From assembly GCF_003060865.1 (NCBI RefSeq), contig NZ_CP028918.1, positions 1,124,001-1,188,000 on the forward strand: 64,000 nt of DNA, written 5' to 3'. Source of the DNA: Gemmobacter aquarius (GTDB lineage: Bacteria > Pseudomonadota > Alphaproteobacteria > Rhodobacterales > Rhodobacteraceae). The notes under the pieces were generated by a model, which was not told the DNA's origin, searched no databases, and saw only the letters and a program-made list of their open reading frames with translations. The translations under genes were made by a program, and so were the position numbers. Of this stretch, positions 34,738 to 43,772 are shown in pieces. Position 1 is the stretch's first letter. Every line of letters begins with the position of its first letter.

Positions 34738-35937
34738 ATGAGCCTTGCCCACGGACGCCCCTATCTTGCCATTCCCGGCCCTTCGGTCATGCCCGACAGG
34801 GTGCTGGCGGCGATGCATCGTGCGGCGCCGAACATCTATGAAGGCAAGCTGCCCGACATGGTCGAGACGCTGTGGCCCGACTTGCGGCGCGTGGCAGGCA
34901 CGACCCAGAACGTGGCGCTTTACATCGCCAACGGGCATGGCGTCTGGGAAGCGGCCAACATGAACCTTTTCTCGCGCGGCGACCGTGCGCTGGTGCTGGC
35001 GACGGGGCGTTTCGGTCTGTCATGGGCCGAAAGCGTGCGCGCCTTGGGCGTGACGGTCGATGTGCTCGATTTCGGCAAATCCTCGCCGGTCGATTTCGAC
35101 AGGGTGGAAACGGCGCTGCGGGCCGATGGCGGGGCCTACAAGGCGGTCTTGTGCACCCATGTCGATACGGCAAGCACGGTGCGGACCGATGTTCCGCGCC
35201 TGCGGGAGGTGATGGATGCCGTGGGGCATCCGGCGCTGCTGGCGGTGGATTGCATCGCGTCGATGGCCTGCGACGAATTCCACATGGATGCATGGGGCGT
35301 CGATGTGGTGGTCGCCGCCAGCCAGAAGGGGCTGATGGTGCCGCCGGGCATCGGCTTCGTGTGGTTTTCGCAAAAAGCGCGCGAGCGGTGCCGCACGTCT
35401 GACCTTCGCACGCCCTATTGGGACTGGGCGCCCCGCGCCGATGCGACCGAGTTCTGGCAATACTGGAACGGCACCGCCCCCACGCATCACCTGTTCGGCC
35501 TGCGCGAAAGCCTCGACATGCTGGCCGAAGAGGGGATGCCCGCAGTCTGGAAGCGGCACGAGGTGCTGGCACGCACAGTCTGGGCGGCCTTTGACGCATG
35601 GGGTGCGGGCAGTCCCGACATCGCGCTGAACGTGGCCGATCCGGCGCATCGCGGGCGGTCGGTCACGGCGGCCCGCATGGGTGCCCCGCACGCCACCCGC
35701 CTGCGCGAATGGACCGAGCACAAGGGCGGCGTGACGCTGGGCATCGGGCTTGGCATGGCCGCCCCGTCCGAGCCCGCCTATCACGGGTTCCTGCGGGTGG
35801 CGCATATGGGCCATGTGAACGCCCATATGACGCTGGGCGCGCTGGCGGTGATGGAGGCGGGGATGGTCAGCCTGAACATCCCGCACGGGCAGGGGGCACT
35901 TGCCGCCGCTGCCCGCGTGGTCGGTTCGGCTGTCTGA
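34738..35937 (+). CDS. Class V aminotransferase (serine-glyoxylate type)
   Basis: A 399-residue PLP enzyme of the alanine/serine-glyoxylate aminotransferase group. GPSVMPDRVLAAM at the N-terminus, TGRFGLSWAE, the aspartate in VDCIASMACDEFHMD and the PLP lysine in VAASQKGLMVPPGIGFV (about residue 200) fit the family. Methylotrophs and phototrophs use such enzymes in the serine cycle or photorespiration; role here unknown. A GGAGAG Shine-Dalgarno precedes the ATG. Confidence 0.85.
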   Translation: MSLAHGRPYLAIPGPSVMPDRVLAAMHRAAPNIYEGKLPDMVETLWPDLRRVAGTTQNVALYIANGHGVWEAANMNLFSRGDRALVLATGRFGLSWAESVRALGVTVDVLDFGKSSPVDFDRVETALRADGGAYKAVLCTHVDTASTVRTDVPRLREVMDAVGHPALLAVDCIASMACDEFHMDAWGVDVVVAASQKGLMVPPGIGFVWFSQKARERCRTSDLRTPYWDWAPRADATEFWQYWNGTAPTHHLFGLRESLDMLAEEGMPAVWKRHEVLARTVWAAFDAWGAGSPDIALNVADPAHRGRSVTAARMGAPHATRLREWTEHKGGVTLGIGLGMAAPSEPAYHGFLRVAHMGHVNAHMTLGALAVMEAGMVSLNIPHGQGALAAAARVVGSAV

Positions 35938-35940
35938 GCC

Positions 35941-36303
35941 TTACTGACCGTTCTTTGCCAGCCAGTCGCGCATGAAGGCGATCTCGCTTTCCTGCGCGGC
36001 GACGATTCCTTCGGCGAGTTTCCTGATCTCGGGGTCGGACCCGTGTTCCAGTACGATCCTGGCCATGTCGATGGCGCCTTGGTGATGGGCGATCATGCCG
36101 GTGACGAAATCGATATCCGCATCGCCGGTGTATTCGATGTCCATGCCCTGATGCATGGCCATATTGGCATCGCGGTAGGCCTGCGTGGCCGCATCTCCCG
36201 CCATCATGTGGCCGGAATGGTCGGTCGAATGGGTCATCGTCTCGGCCCGGGCGGCAGGTGCGGCGAGCATCAGCGTGGCGACAAGAAGAGCGGTCTTTTT
36301 CAT
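35941..36303 (-). CDS. DUF305 family secreted protein
   Basis: A 120-residue protein with a signal peptide (MKKTALLVATLMLAAPAARA, then AETM) and the DUF305 signature FVTGMIAHHQGAIDMARIVL near residue 67, with many His and Met residues that suggest copper binding, as found in related proteins. Short tail DWLAKNGQ. The stop lies only three bases from that of the preceding plus-strand aminotransferase. Confidence 0.88.
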   Translation of the reverse strand: MKKTALLVATLMLAAPAARAETMTHSTDHSGHMMAGDAATQAYRDANMAMHQGMDIEYTGDADIDFVTGMIAHHQGAIDMARIVLEHGSDPEIRKLAEGIVAAQESEIAFMRDWLAKNGQ

Positions 36304-36458
36304 GGGTCAGCCTGTTCGTGGGTGAGTCTCCCTTTCTTTTGCGCCCTTCCAGTGGCTGGAACGCAAGTCGCAACTGCGTGACCATGCAGCGCACTTCTCC
36401 GCCTCCTTCGGGGCTGCTGCATAAAGAGCGGGCAGGTCGTGCGGTGCTGCACAGCGAA

Positions 36459-36478
36459 GTGAAGGGTTTTCCCTTCAC
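36459..36478. promoter_or_regulatory. Hairpin upstream of the GATase gene
   Basis: GTGAAGGG-TTTT-CCCTTCAC, eight perfect pairs, 51 bases before the GATase start. No other structure or gene is seen in the 225-base gap between DUF305 and the GATase. Confidence 0.4.
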
Positions 36479-36528
36479 GACAGCGCAGGTTCTGCCTATT
36501 CTTTGCGTAACAGGTGGATGAACGCGCC

Positions 36529-37344
36529 ATGACCAGCCCAAGCCCTTGCCGCAGCCATGACCGCAGACCGGTCGTCGGCATCATTGGCAACATGAGCCTT
36601 CTGAATTCGGAATATGCCGTGCATGCAGGCGGCGTGATGAATTCCGAAGCGGTCGCGCAGGTCTCGGGCTGCCTGCCGCTGATCATCCCGTCTGACCCGC
36701 GCTTCGTGTCGGTCGCCGAACTCCTCGACCTTTGCGACGGCTTTTTGCTGACGGGGGGGCGCCCGAACGTGCACCCCAGCGAATACGGCGAGGAAGAGAC
36801 CCCCGCGCATGGCTGCTTTGACCGCTGCCGCGATGCGGTCACCCTGCCGCTGATCCGCGCCTGCGTCGAACGGGGCCAGCCCTTTCTCGGCATTTGCCGC
36901 GGCTTTCAAGAGGTGAACGTGGCCCTTGGCGGCACGCTGCACCCCGAAATCCGCGATCTGCCGGGACGGATGAACCACCGCATGCCACCCGATGGCACGA
37001 TCGAGGAAAAGTTCGCCCTGCGTCACCCCGTGCGCTTCGTCGAAGGCGGGGTCTTCCACCGCCTGATGGGCGCGCCCGAGGTGATGACCAACACACTGCA
37101 CGGCCAAGGCATAGCCCGTCCGGGGGGGCGCATCGTGATCGATGGCCACGCGCCCGACGGCACGCCCGAAGCGATCTATGTCAAGGATGCGCCGGGGTTC
37201 ACGCTTTCGGTGCAGTGGCACCCCGAATGGAACGCGATCGGAGATCCGGTGTCACGCCCGCTCTTCACGGCCTTCGGCGCGGCTGTCGCGGCTTGGGCGC
37301 AGGGCGTCCGGCCCGTGGTGCCTGCCATTCCGGTCTCTGCCTGA
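36529..37344 (+). CDS. Class I glutamine amidotransferase-like, gamma-glutamyl-GABA hydrolase family
   Basis: PuuD-type peptidase of 271 aa hydrolysing gamma-glutamyl isopeptide bonds, e.g. gamma-glutamyl-GABA in putrescine breakdown. The nucleophile elbow PFLGICRGFQEVNV (Cys about residue 121) and the HPEW with catalytic His and Glu in SVQWHPEWNA are visible; GGRPNVHPS is a family motif. ATG 36529 chosen; GTG at 36514 is possible. The other puu genes are not present, so the in-vivo substrate is unclear. Confidence 0.85.
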   Translation: MTSPSPCRSHDRRPVVGIIGNMSLLNSEYAVHAGGVMNSEAVAQVSGCLPLIIPSDPRFVSVAELLDLCDGFLLTGGRPNVHPSEYGEEETPAHGCFDRCRDAVTLPLIRACVERGQPFLGICRGFQEVNVALGGTLHPEIRDLPGRMNHRMPPDGTIEEKFALRHPVRFVEGGVFHRLMGAPEVMTNTLHGQGIARPGGRIVIDGHAPDGTPEAIYVKDAPGFTLSVQWHPEWNAIGDPVSRPLFTAFGAAVAAWAQGVRPVVPAIPVSA

Positions 37345-37365
37345 CTGCCCCTTTCACGCTGGTGC

Positions 37366-37409
37366 AAATATCCTCGGGATGGGTCCGGGAAGGGCAGACG
37401 GCCCTTTCC
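37366..37409 (+). repeat. Composite intergenic element, copy D
   Basis: AAATATCC (37366-37373), TCGGGATGGGTCC, hairpin GGGAAGGGC-AGACG-GCCCTTTCC (37387-37409, one G-T pair). It lacks the TTC-GAA hairpin. It lies 22 bases after the GATase stop and may act as its 3' end. Confidence 0.65.
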
Positions 37410-37489
37410 GGGGTCACGGCACAGAGCGCCTTGTCGAGGCTTGCGAAAACGTTTTACCATACGCCAAAGACCGGCTTGGGAGGCCCTGA

Positions 37490-38179
37490 ATGAAACGCTC
37501 GCGCATCAATGACATCATGGCGGCGGCGGACGAGATGATCCGCCACTACGGCTTCGTGCTGCCGCCCTTTGCCTATTGGACGCCGGACGAGTTCAAGGCC
37601 AAGGCAGCACAGGCGGGGCGGATCATCGATGCCCGCATGGGCTGGGACATCACCGATTTCGGGGCCGAGAAGTTCGACGAGATGGGGCTGTTCCTCTTCA
37701 CCCTGCGCAATGGCCAATTGGCTGATCTCAAGCGCGGCGGGGGCATGTGCTATGCCGAAAAGCTGCTGATCTCGCGGCAGGACCAATTGTCGCCCACGCA
37801 CACGCACTTTCTAAAGGCCGAAGATATCATCAACCGGGGCGGGGCCACGCTGGTGATCGAGCTTTACGGATCGGACGACAAAGGCAATTTCGCGCCGGAT
37901 CGTGGCGGCATGGTGCGCTGTGACGGGCTCGATGTGCCCTATACGCCGGGGATGAAGCTGAAACTCGCGCCGGGCGAAAGCGTCACGCTGATGCCCGGCG
38001 ACTGGCACGCCTTTTGGGGCGAGGGCGGCGATGTGCTGATCGGCGAGGTCTCGACCGTGAACGACGACCTGATCGACAATATCTATGTCCAGCCCATCGG
38101 CCGCTTCGCCGAGATCGAGGAAGACGTGGCGCCGACGCATCTGCTCGTCAGCGATTACGACAGCTGGCTGCCCCGCTGA
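37490..38179 (+). CDS. D-lyxose ketol-isomerase family cupin
   Basis: A 229-residue cupin matching D-lyxose isomerases (YdaE/EcSI branch), which interconvert D-lyxose and D-xylulose or D-mannose and D-fructose with a metal. The metal-ligand pattern is in LSPTHTHFLKAEDI (HTH plus Glu) and LMPGDWHAFWG; KLLISRQDQLS precedes it. Start MKRSRINDIMAAADEMI is standard. Co-orientation with the GATase is probably coincidental; no sugar transport genes are adjacent. Confidence 0.85.
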   Translation: MKRSRINDIMAAADEMIRHYGFVLPPFAYWTPDEFKAKAAQAGRIIDARMGWDITDFGAEKFDEMGLFLFTLRNGQLADLKRGGGMCYAEKLLISRQDQLSPTHTHFLKAEDIINRGGATLVIELYGSDDKGNFAPDRGGMVRCDGLDVPYTPGMKLKLAPGESVTLMPGDWHAFWGEGGDVLIGEVSTVNDDLIDNIYVQPIGRFAEIEEDVAPTHLLVSDYDSWLPR

Positions 38180-38181
38180 CC

Positions 38182-38257
38182 GGTTTTTCTGCGAAAAATC
38201 GTGGGGAGCTTTCCGCCCCCCCCCACGGCGTTGCGCGCCTTCCCCCCGAGGATATTT
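38182..38257 (-). repeat. Composite intergenic element, copy E, with TTC-GCA-GAA hairpin
   Basis: Minus-strand reading: AAATATCC (38257-38250), TCGGGGGG, a GGCGCGC-AAC-GCC part, a G-run/CGGAAAG/CCCC hairpin, then GATTTTTC-GCA-GAAAAACC (38200-38182, one G-T pair). Same order of parts as copies B and F. Confidence 0.78.
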
Positions 38258-38283
38258 GAGAGGGGGCGATGTCCATTGTCCGA

Positions 38284-39102
38284 TCAGTTGGTGGTTGCGG
38301 GCGGCGGCACGATCAGGGCCGGTGGCACGCCGGTCAGACCCGGTTTAAAGGCGGGCATGGCGGCGGGGACAGGGGCCGGTGTCGCGGCAGGCTTGGGCTT
38401 TTTCGGCGCTGGCGGCGGCAGGGTCAGCTTGGTCGGGATCGAGCCGTCGCGGTTGAGCACGATCACCTTGGCGCCGTCCTGCACGCGGGCGTAAAGGTCG
38501 ATCACGTCCTGGTTGATCATGCGGATGCAGCCGGACGAGGCATTGCGCCCGATCGAGAACCATTCCGGCGTGCCGTGGATGCGGTAGCCATAGTCGATCC
38601 CGTTCGTCGTCAGGTACAGTGCCCGCGCGCCCAGCGGGTTTTCCAGACCGCCGGGTTGGCCGTCCTTCCACTTTTCAAGCTCGGGCTTGCGGTCGATCAT
38701 TTCCGGCGGCGGCGTCCAGGTCGGCCATTCCTTGCGGTTGGTGATCAGCGCCTCGCCGGACCATTCGAAACCGGCCTTGCCGACCGATATGCCATAGCGC
38801 AACGCCATGTTCTTGCCGGTCACCAGATAGAGGTGCCGCGCAGCGGTGTCGATGATGATCGTGCCGGGGGCCTGATCGGTCGGGTAATAGACGGTCTGGC
38901 GCTGGAATTCGGGCGGAACCTTCTCGACCGGAACGGCGGGCAGGGTAAAGCGGCCATCCATCGACGAGACATAGACGCCCTGTTCGATCTTTGGCTCGGG
39001 CGGTTTGGCAAGCCCTGCATCGATCATCGCCTGATCGGGCACGCAGCCGCTCAGGAACAGGGCGGCGAGGGCCGCCGTCGCAAGACGAAAGGAAGGGCGC
39101 AT
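38284..39102 (-). CDS. L,D-transpeptidase (YkuD) lipoprotein
   Basis: A 272-residue ErfK/YbiS/YcfS/YkuD-family enzyme that makes 3-3 peptidoglycan cross-links or attaches lipoproteins. A lipoprotein signal ends in the lipobox LFLSGC. The catalytic motif is RIHGTPEWFSIGRNASSGC-IRM, with His and Cys, near residue 190. The C-terminus is Pro/Ala-rich (PPPAPKKPKPAATPAPVPAA) and probably disordered. ATG at 39102 chosen because the signal peptide starts there. Confidence 0.9.
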   Translation of the reverse strand: MRPSFRLATAALAALFLSGCVPDQAMIDAGLAKPPEPKIEQGVYVSSMDGRFTLPAVPVEKVPPEFQRQTVYYPTDQAPGTIIIDTAARHLYLVTGKNMALRYGISVGKAGFEWSGEALITNRKEWPTWTPPPEMIDRKPELEKWKDGQPGGLENPLGARALYLTTNGIDYGYRIHGTPEWFSIGRNASSGCIRMINQDVIDLYARVQDGAKVIVLNRDGSIPTKLTLPPPAPKKPKPAATPAPVPAAMPAFKPGLTGVPPALIVPPPATTN

Positions 39103-39199
39103 GGGTCTTATCCTGCCATTTCCGGTTTTGCGCCGCGCAAAATGGCACGACGTTCTCTTTGTGCGAATCCTAGCCTTCCTCCCCGGCGCCGTCAAAGCC

Positions 39200-40062
39200 C
39201 TAAAGGCGGGTTCTGACCTCCCAAAGTTCGGGGAAAAGCCGCACCTCGAGCATCCGGCGCAGATATGCCACCCCCGAGGTGCCACCGGTGCCGCGTTTGA
39301 ACCCAATCACCCGCTCGACCGTGGTGACGTGGTTGAAACGCCAGCGGCGGAAGTAATCCTCCAGATCGACCAACTTTTCGGCCAATTCATAGGCTTCCCA
39401 ATGCGCGGCCGGATCACGGTAGACGGTTTCCCAGATTTCGCGCAGGCCTTCGTGCATCTGCCACGGGGCCGAAAGGTCACGGCTTAGCAGGTCTTGCGGC
39501 ACGGGCAGGCCCGCGCGGGCAAGATGGCGCAGCGCCTCGTCGTAAAGCGAGGGGCGGGCGAGTTCTGCTTGCAGCTTTGCCATCAGGTCGGGGCGGTGGG
39601 CGTGGGGGCCAGCATCGCCGTGTTGCGGTTTCCCAGCGCATATTCGATCAGCCGGTATTGCCACGACTGGAAGCCCGACGACTGGCCGAGATCGTCGCGA
39701 AAGCGCGTGTAATCGGCGGGGGTCATGGTGCGAAGCACGTCCCATGCGTTGTTGAGCTGCTCGAAGATGCGACTGACGCGCGCCAGCATCTTGAACGCCT
39801 CGCGCACGCGGTCGGCGGCGATCATCGCGCGTGCGGCGTCAAGTTCGTGCAGTGCAAGGCGCATCCAAAGCTCCGAGGTCTGGTGCTGGATGATGAACAG
39901 CATCTCGTCATGCGCGGGCGTCAGGCAATGTTGCGCGGTCAGGATGCGGTCGATCTGCAGATAGTCGCCATAGGACATCCGGGCGTCGAAATCGGTTTGC
40001 GCCCCGTCATCGGCGGGGTTGAACGGGCAGCCTGTGGCAGTATCGGTCGGTTCGGTGGTCAT
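39200..40062 (-). CDS. kynA: Tryptophan 2,3-dioxygenase, one-base frameshift in the middle
   Basis: Heme dioxygenase that opens the indole ring of tryptophan to N-formylkynurenine; 287 aa when corrected. N-terminal [34 protein letters not shown] (proximal region) and [19 protein letters not shown] are in the first frame; [21 protein letters not shown] to [17 protein letters not shown] in the second. The break is at a five-base G run (about 39604-39608, plus strand) where six would restore it. Both halves are intact, so I treat it as a sequencing error. Kynureninase lies 185 bases upstream. Confidence 0.9.
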
Positions 40063-40212
40063 TCGCGTTTTCTCCTGAAAGGGATGGGGTCAGAGAAAAG
40101 CAACTCCCTTGCAGTCGAGCACGCAGAGCGCGCCGATGCGCCGCCACTGGGCGATCCAGCCCGCGGGGCGGCACAGCGGCGGCAAGGGGCGCCGCGGCGG
40201 GGGGGTGGGCGT

Positions 40213-40231
40213 GATTTTTCGCAGAAAAATC
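40213..40231. repeat. TTC-GCA-GAA hairpin between kynureninase and tryptophan dioxygenase
   Basis: GATTTTTC-GCA-GAAAAATC, perfect, 17 bases downstream of the kynureninase stop on its strand. It would be in a shared transcript of the two genes, as between crtA and bchI. Otherwise the 185-base gap carries no gene. Confidence 0.85.
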
Positions 40232-40247
40232 GTGCGCCTGCGGGTCA

Positions 40248-41444
40248 TCAGGTCACCTTGGCTCGTGCCTTGAATTCGGGCCGGTCCCAAAGGCGGTTCT
40301 GCATGATGTCGGACAGGATGGTTACCGCTGCCTGAACCTCGGCCTCGCCGATGTAAAGCGGGGTGAAGCCGAAGCGCAAAATGTCGGGGGCGCGGAAGTC
40401 GCCGATCACGCCGCGCGAGATCAGGGCCTGCATGATGGCGTAGCCTTCGGCGTGGCGGAAGCTGACCTGTGATCCGCGCATGTCATGGGCGCGGGGCGTG
40501 GCAAGCGTCAGGTCGGGGCATGCGGCCTCGACCCCTGCGATGAACAGATCGCCGAGTTCCAGCGAGCGGGCGCGCAAGTCGCTCATGTCGACATGGTCCC
40601 AGACATCGAGCGCAGCCTCCAATGCGGCCAGTTGGAGCACCGGTGGAGTACCCACGCGCATCCGTTCCGACCCGCGACCGGGGCGGTAGCCAAGGTCGAA
40701 GGCGAAAGGAGATTCGTGGCCCAACCAGCCCGAAAGCGCAGGGCGGGCGGTTTCGGCGTGGCGCGGGGCGACGTAGATGAAGGCCGGGCCGCCGGGGCCC
40801 GAGTTGAGGTATTTGTAGCTGCATCCGACCGCGAAATCGGCACCGACCCGCGCCAGATGCACGGGCAGCGCGCCTGCGGAATGTGCAAGGTCCCAGATCG
40901 TCAGCGCGCCCATGGCATGGGCCTTGGCGGTGATCGCCGCCATGTCATGCTTGCGGCCGGTGCGGTAATCGACCTCGGTTATCAGGGTGACTGCGACGGT
41001 TTCGTCGATCGCGTCCATCACCTCGTCGGGCGTGACGGTCTTGAGCGCATAGCCATTGCCCAAGGTCCGCACGAGGCCATCGGCCATGTAAAGATCGGAG
41101 GGGAAGTTGCCGGTATCAGACAGGATCACGCGGCGGGTGGGGTTCATTTCAAGCGCCGAGGCGAGGGCTTGGTAGACCTTGATCGACAGCGTGTCGCCCA
41201 TCACCACCGTGCCGGATTCCGCCCCGATCAGTTTCGCGATCCTGTCACCGACCCGCGCGGGTTGGTCCATCCATCCGGCCTTGTTCCAGCCGGTGATCAG
41301 CATCTGGCCCCATTCCGCCTGCACCGTCTGCGCGACCCGTGCCGCCGCCGCGACCGGCAGCGGCCCGAGCGAATTGCCGTCGAGGTAAATGATCCCCTGC
41401 GGCAGGTCGAACATGGCACGGGTGGCGGTAAAGTCGGTGGTCAT
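40248..41444 (-). CDS. kynU: Kynureninase
   Basis: Kynureninase (398 aa) splits kynurenine to anthranilate and alanine with PLP. The N-terminal IYLDGNSLGPLP and the PLP-region ADFAVGCSYKYLNSGPGGPAF (Lys about residue 230) are diagnostic, with DLAHSAGALPVHL before it. ATG 41444 chosen by homology; the open frame upstream to 41912 is not conserved. With the dioxygenase downstream it gives two of the three steps from tryptophan to anthranilate; a formamidase is not nearby. Confidence 0.95.
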   Translation of the reverse strand: MTTDFTATRAMFDLPQGIIYLDGNSLGPLPVAAAARVAQTVQAEWGQMLITGWNKAGWMDQPARVGDRIAKLIGAESGTVVMGDTLSIKVYQALASALEMNPTRRVILSDTGNFPSDLYMADGLVRTLGNGYALKTVTPDEVMDAIDETVAVTLITEVDYRTGRKHDMAAITAKAHAMGALTIWDLAHSAGALPVHLARVGADFAVGCSYKYLNSGPGGPAFIYVAPRHAETARPALSGWLGHESPFAFDLGYRPGRGSERMRVGTPPVLQLAALEAALDVWDHVDMSDLRARSLELGDLFIAGVEAACPDLTLATPRAHDMRGSQVSFRHAEGYAIMQALISRGVIGDFRAPDILRFGFTPLYIGEAEVQAAVTILSDIMQNRLWDRPEFKARAKVT

Positions 41445-41664
41445 TGCAGGCTCCAGATCGTCACAGATCGTTATTTGCCGCGCAGGGTGCCCGTTCGCGG
41501 CAGCGGGCACAACGGGCAGATTGCGGCGCAAATGGCGAAAATGTCGTGCGATATGTCGGATTCTCGCGGGAAGGTCTTGCCAATCGCCGCGTTGGGCTGA
41601 ACAAGAAACACCCGCGCGAAGCGGGACGCAGCACAGAGATGCCATGCAAGGGGGACGCAAAGCT

Positions 41665-42108
41665 ATGATGACGCTCGACTTGCCGCCGGTTTGGCTCGGG
41701 CTGTTTCTGGGCGTCGTCTGGCTGATGGCGCAGGCGCTGTCGGTCACGGTGTTCGGTGCGCTGGGCGATGCGCTGGCGGCGGGCTTGCTGGTCTTTGGTC
41801 TTGGTCTTATGGGCCTTGCACTGCGCGAGATGGCGCGGGCGCGGACCACGGTTCTTCCACATCGGGCAGCATCGGCGCTGGTGGTCACGGGTGTCTTCCG
41901 CCTGTCGCGCAATCCGATCTATCTGGGCGATGTGGCGGTTTTGCTTGCGGCGATCCTGTGGTGGGATGTTCCGCTGGCGTTGCCGCTTGTGCCGGTGTTC
42001 ATGGTGGTGATCCGCGAGCGGTTCATCCGGGCCGAAGAGGCCGGTCTGCGGCTTGCGTTCAATGGTGCGTTCGACGAATGGTCTACTCGGGTGCGGCGGT
42101 GGTTGTGA
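41665..42108 (+). CDS. Isoprenylcysteine/phospholipid methyltransferase-like membrane protein
   Basis: A 147-residue membrane protein with four hydrophobic segments and the C-terminal signature of the ICMT/PEMT group: VTGVFRLSRNPIYLGDVAVL, then RERFIRAEEAGL and EWSTRVRRWL. Such bacterial proteins methylate small or lipid substrates with SAM. The start follows a GGGGGA Shine-Dalgarno; MM at 41665/41668 leaves one residue of doubt. It stands alone on the plus strand between kynU and pntA. Confidence 0.75.
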   Translation: MMTLDLPPVWLGLFLGVVWLMAQALSVTVFGALGDALAAGLLVFGLGLMGLALREMARARTTVLPHRAASALVVTGVFRLSRNPIYLGDVAVLLAAILWWDVPLALPLVPVFMVVIRERFIRAEEAGLRLAFNGAFDEWSTRVRRWL

Positions 42109-42184
42109 GCTGTGACTGAAAGTCTTTGAAATATTGTTGCGCGATGCTAAGTCGCGTCTGGCAGAATCTTACGGGGGAGACAGC

Positions 42185-43762
42185 GTGAAGATCGGGGCAC
42201 CGAAAGAGATATTCGAGGGCGAGAACCGCGTCGCGATGACGCCGGATTCAGCCGTTGCGCTGGCCAAGCTGGGGCACACTTGCGTCATTGAAAGCGGCGC
42301 GGGGCTGAAGGCGGGCTTTTCCGACGCAACCTATGAGGCGGCAGGGGTCGAGGTGGTGAAAACCGCTGCGGCGCTGTTCAAGGCTGCCGATGTGGTGGTC
42401 AAGGTGCGCGGACCCGAGCCCAAGGAAGCCAAGATGCTTCGTCAGGGCCAGACGCTTATCAGCTTTTTCTGGCCTGCCCAGAATGCCGAACTGCTGGAAA
42501 CCTGCAAGGCGCAGGGGGCCACCGTCATCGCCATGGACATGGTGCCGCGCATTTCCCGCGCCCAGAAGATGGACGCGCTGTCCTCGATGGCCAATATCGC
42601 CGGCTACCGCGCCGTGATCGAGGCGGGGTCCAACTTTGGCCGCTTCTTTACCGGTCAGGTGACGGCGGCGGGCAAGGTGCCGCCTGCCAAGGTGCTGATC
42701 GTCGGTGCCGGCGTGGCCGGTCTGGCTGCTATCGGCACGTCGGTGTCCTTGGGTGCGATCGTGCACGCCTTCGACGTGCGGCCCGAAGTGGCCGAGCAGA
42801 TCGAATCGATGGGCGCTTCCTTCGTCTATCTCGAATTCGACGCCAGCGAATTGCCCGATGGCGCGGCGACGGGTGGCTATGCCGCCCCGTCCAGCCCCGC
42901 TTTCGCGGCAAAGCAATTGGCCAAGTTCCGCGAGCTTGCGCCCGATATGGACATCGTGATCACCACCGCTCTGATCCCCGGCCGGCCCGCGCCGAAGCTG
43001 TGGACTGCCGACATGGTGGCGATGATGAAGCCCGGCTCGGTCGTGGTCGATTTGGCCGCCGAGCGGGGCGGCAACTGCGACCTGACGGTGGCAGACCAGA
43101 AGATCGTCAGCGACAATGGCGTGACCATCGTCGGCTACACCGATTTCCCCAGCCGGATGGCAGCACAGGCCAGCACGCTCTATTCCACCAACATCCGCCA
43201 CATGCTGACCGACCTTACGCCCAAGAAGGACGGCGTGATCTTCCATAACATGGAGGATGACGTGATCCGCGGCGCCACCGTCACCCATGACGGCGCGGTC
43301 ACCTTCCCGCCACCGCCGCCGAAGATCGCGGCGATTGCGGCTGCCAAGCCCAAGGAAAAGGTCAAGGAACTGACGCCCGAGGAAAAGCGGGCCAAGGAAA
43401 CCGCCGCCTTCAAGGCACAGACCCGCAATCAGGTGGGGATGCTGCTGGGCGGCGGCGCGCTGATCCTGCTGGCGGGGCTTTACGCTCCGGCATCGTTCAT
43501 GAGCCACTTCATCGTCTTCGTCCTGTCTGTCTATGTCGGCGTTCAGGTGATCTGGAACGTGTCGCACAGCCTGCACACGCCGCTGATGGCGGTGACCAAC
43601 GCGATCTCGTCGATCATCATCCTTGGTGCGCTGATGCAGATCGGGTCGGGCAACTGGCTTGTGGTGATCCTTGCCGCCTTGTCGGTCTTCATGGCCGGCA
43701 TCAACATTTTCGGTGGCTTCATGGTGACGCGTCGCATGCTCGCCATGTTCCAGAAGTCTTAA
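42185..43762 (+). CDS. pntA: NAD(P) transhydrogenase alpha subunit
   Basis: PntA (525 aa) carries the NAD(H)-binding domain I and part of the membrane domain of the proton-pumping transhydrogenase. It starts with GTG ([20 protein letters not shown]) after GGGGGAGACA. The nucleotide fold has [23 protein letters not shown] near residue 170, and RQD-loop related features follow. The C-terminal part has membrane helices after a charged linker ([16 protein letters not shown]). The unsplit form with a fused membrane segment fits this length; pntB begins ten bases after the stop. Confidence 0.95.
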   Translation: MKIGAPKEIFEGENRVAMTPDSAVALAKLGHTCVIESGAGLKAGFSDATYEAAGVEVVKTAAALFKAADVVVKVRGPEPKEAKMLRQGQTLISFFWPAQNAELLETCKAQGATVIAMDMVPRISRAQKMDALSSMANIAGYRAVIEAGSNFGRFFTGQVTAAGKVPPAKVLIVGAGVAGLAAIGTSVSLGAIVHAFDVRPEVAEQIESMGASFVYLEFDASELPDGAATGGYAAPSSPAFAAKQLAKFRELAPDMDIVITTALIPGRPAPKLWTADMVAMMKPGSVVVDLAAERGGNCDLTVADQKIVSDNGVTIVGYTDFPSRMAAQASTLYSTNIRHMLTDLTPKKDGVIFHNMEDDVIRGATVTHDGAVTFPPPPPKIAAIAAAKPKEKVKELTPEEKRAKETAAFKAQTRNQVGMLLGGGALILLAGLYAPASFMSHFIVFVLSVYVGVQVIWNVSHSLHTPLMAVTNAISSIIILGALMQIGSGNWLVVILAALSVFMAGINIFGGFMVTRRMLAMFQKS

Positions 43763-43772
43763 GGGGCGCGGA

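Noticed and set aside
41487..41510. GTGCCCG/CGGGCAC stem between kynU and the ICMT-like gene
   Set aside because: Seven pairs with a ten-base loop in GC-rich DNA is near chance expectation, and nothing else supports a function.
41445..41912. N-terminal extension of kynureninase upstream of 41444
   Set aside because: The frame is open but its residues are unlike kynureninase, and homologs begin at MTTDFTATRAMFDLP.
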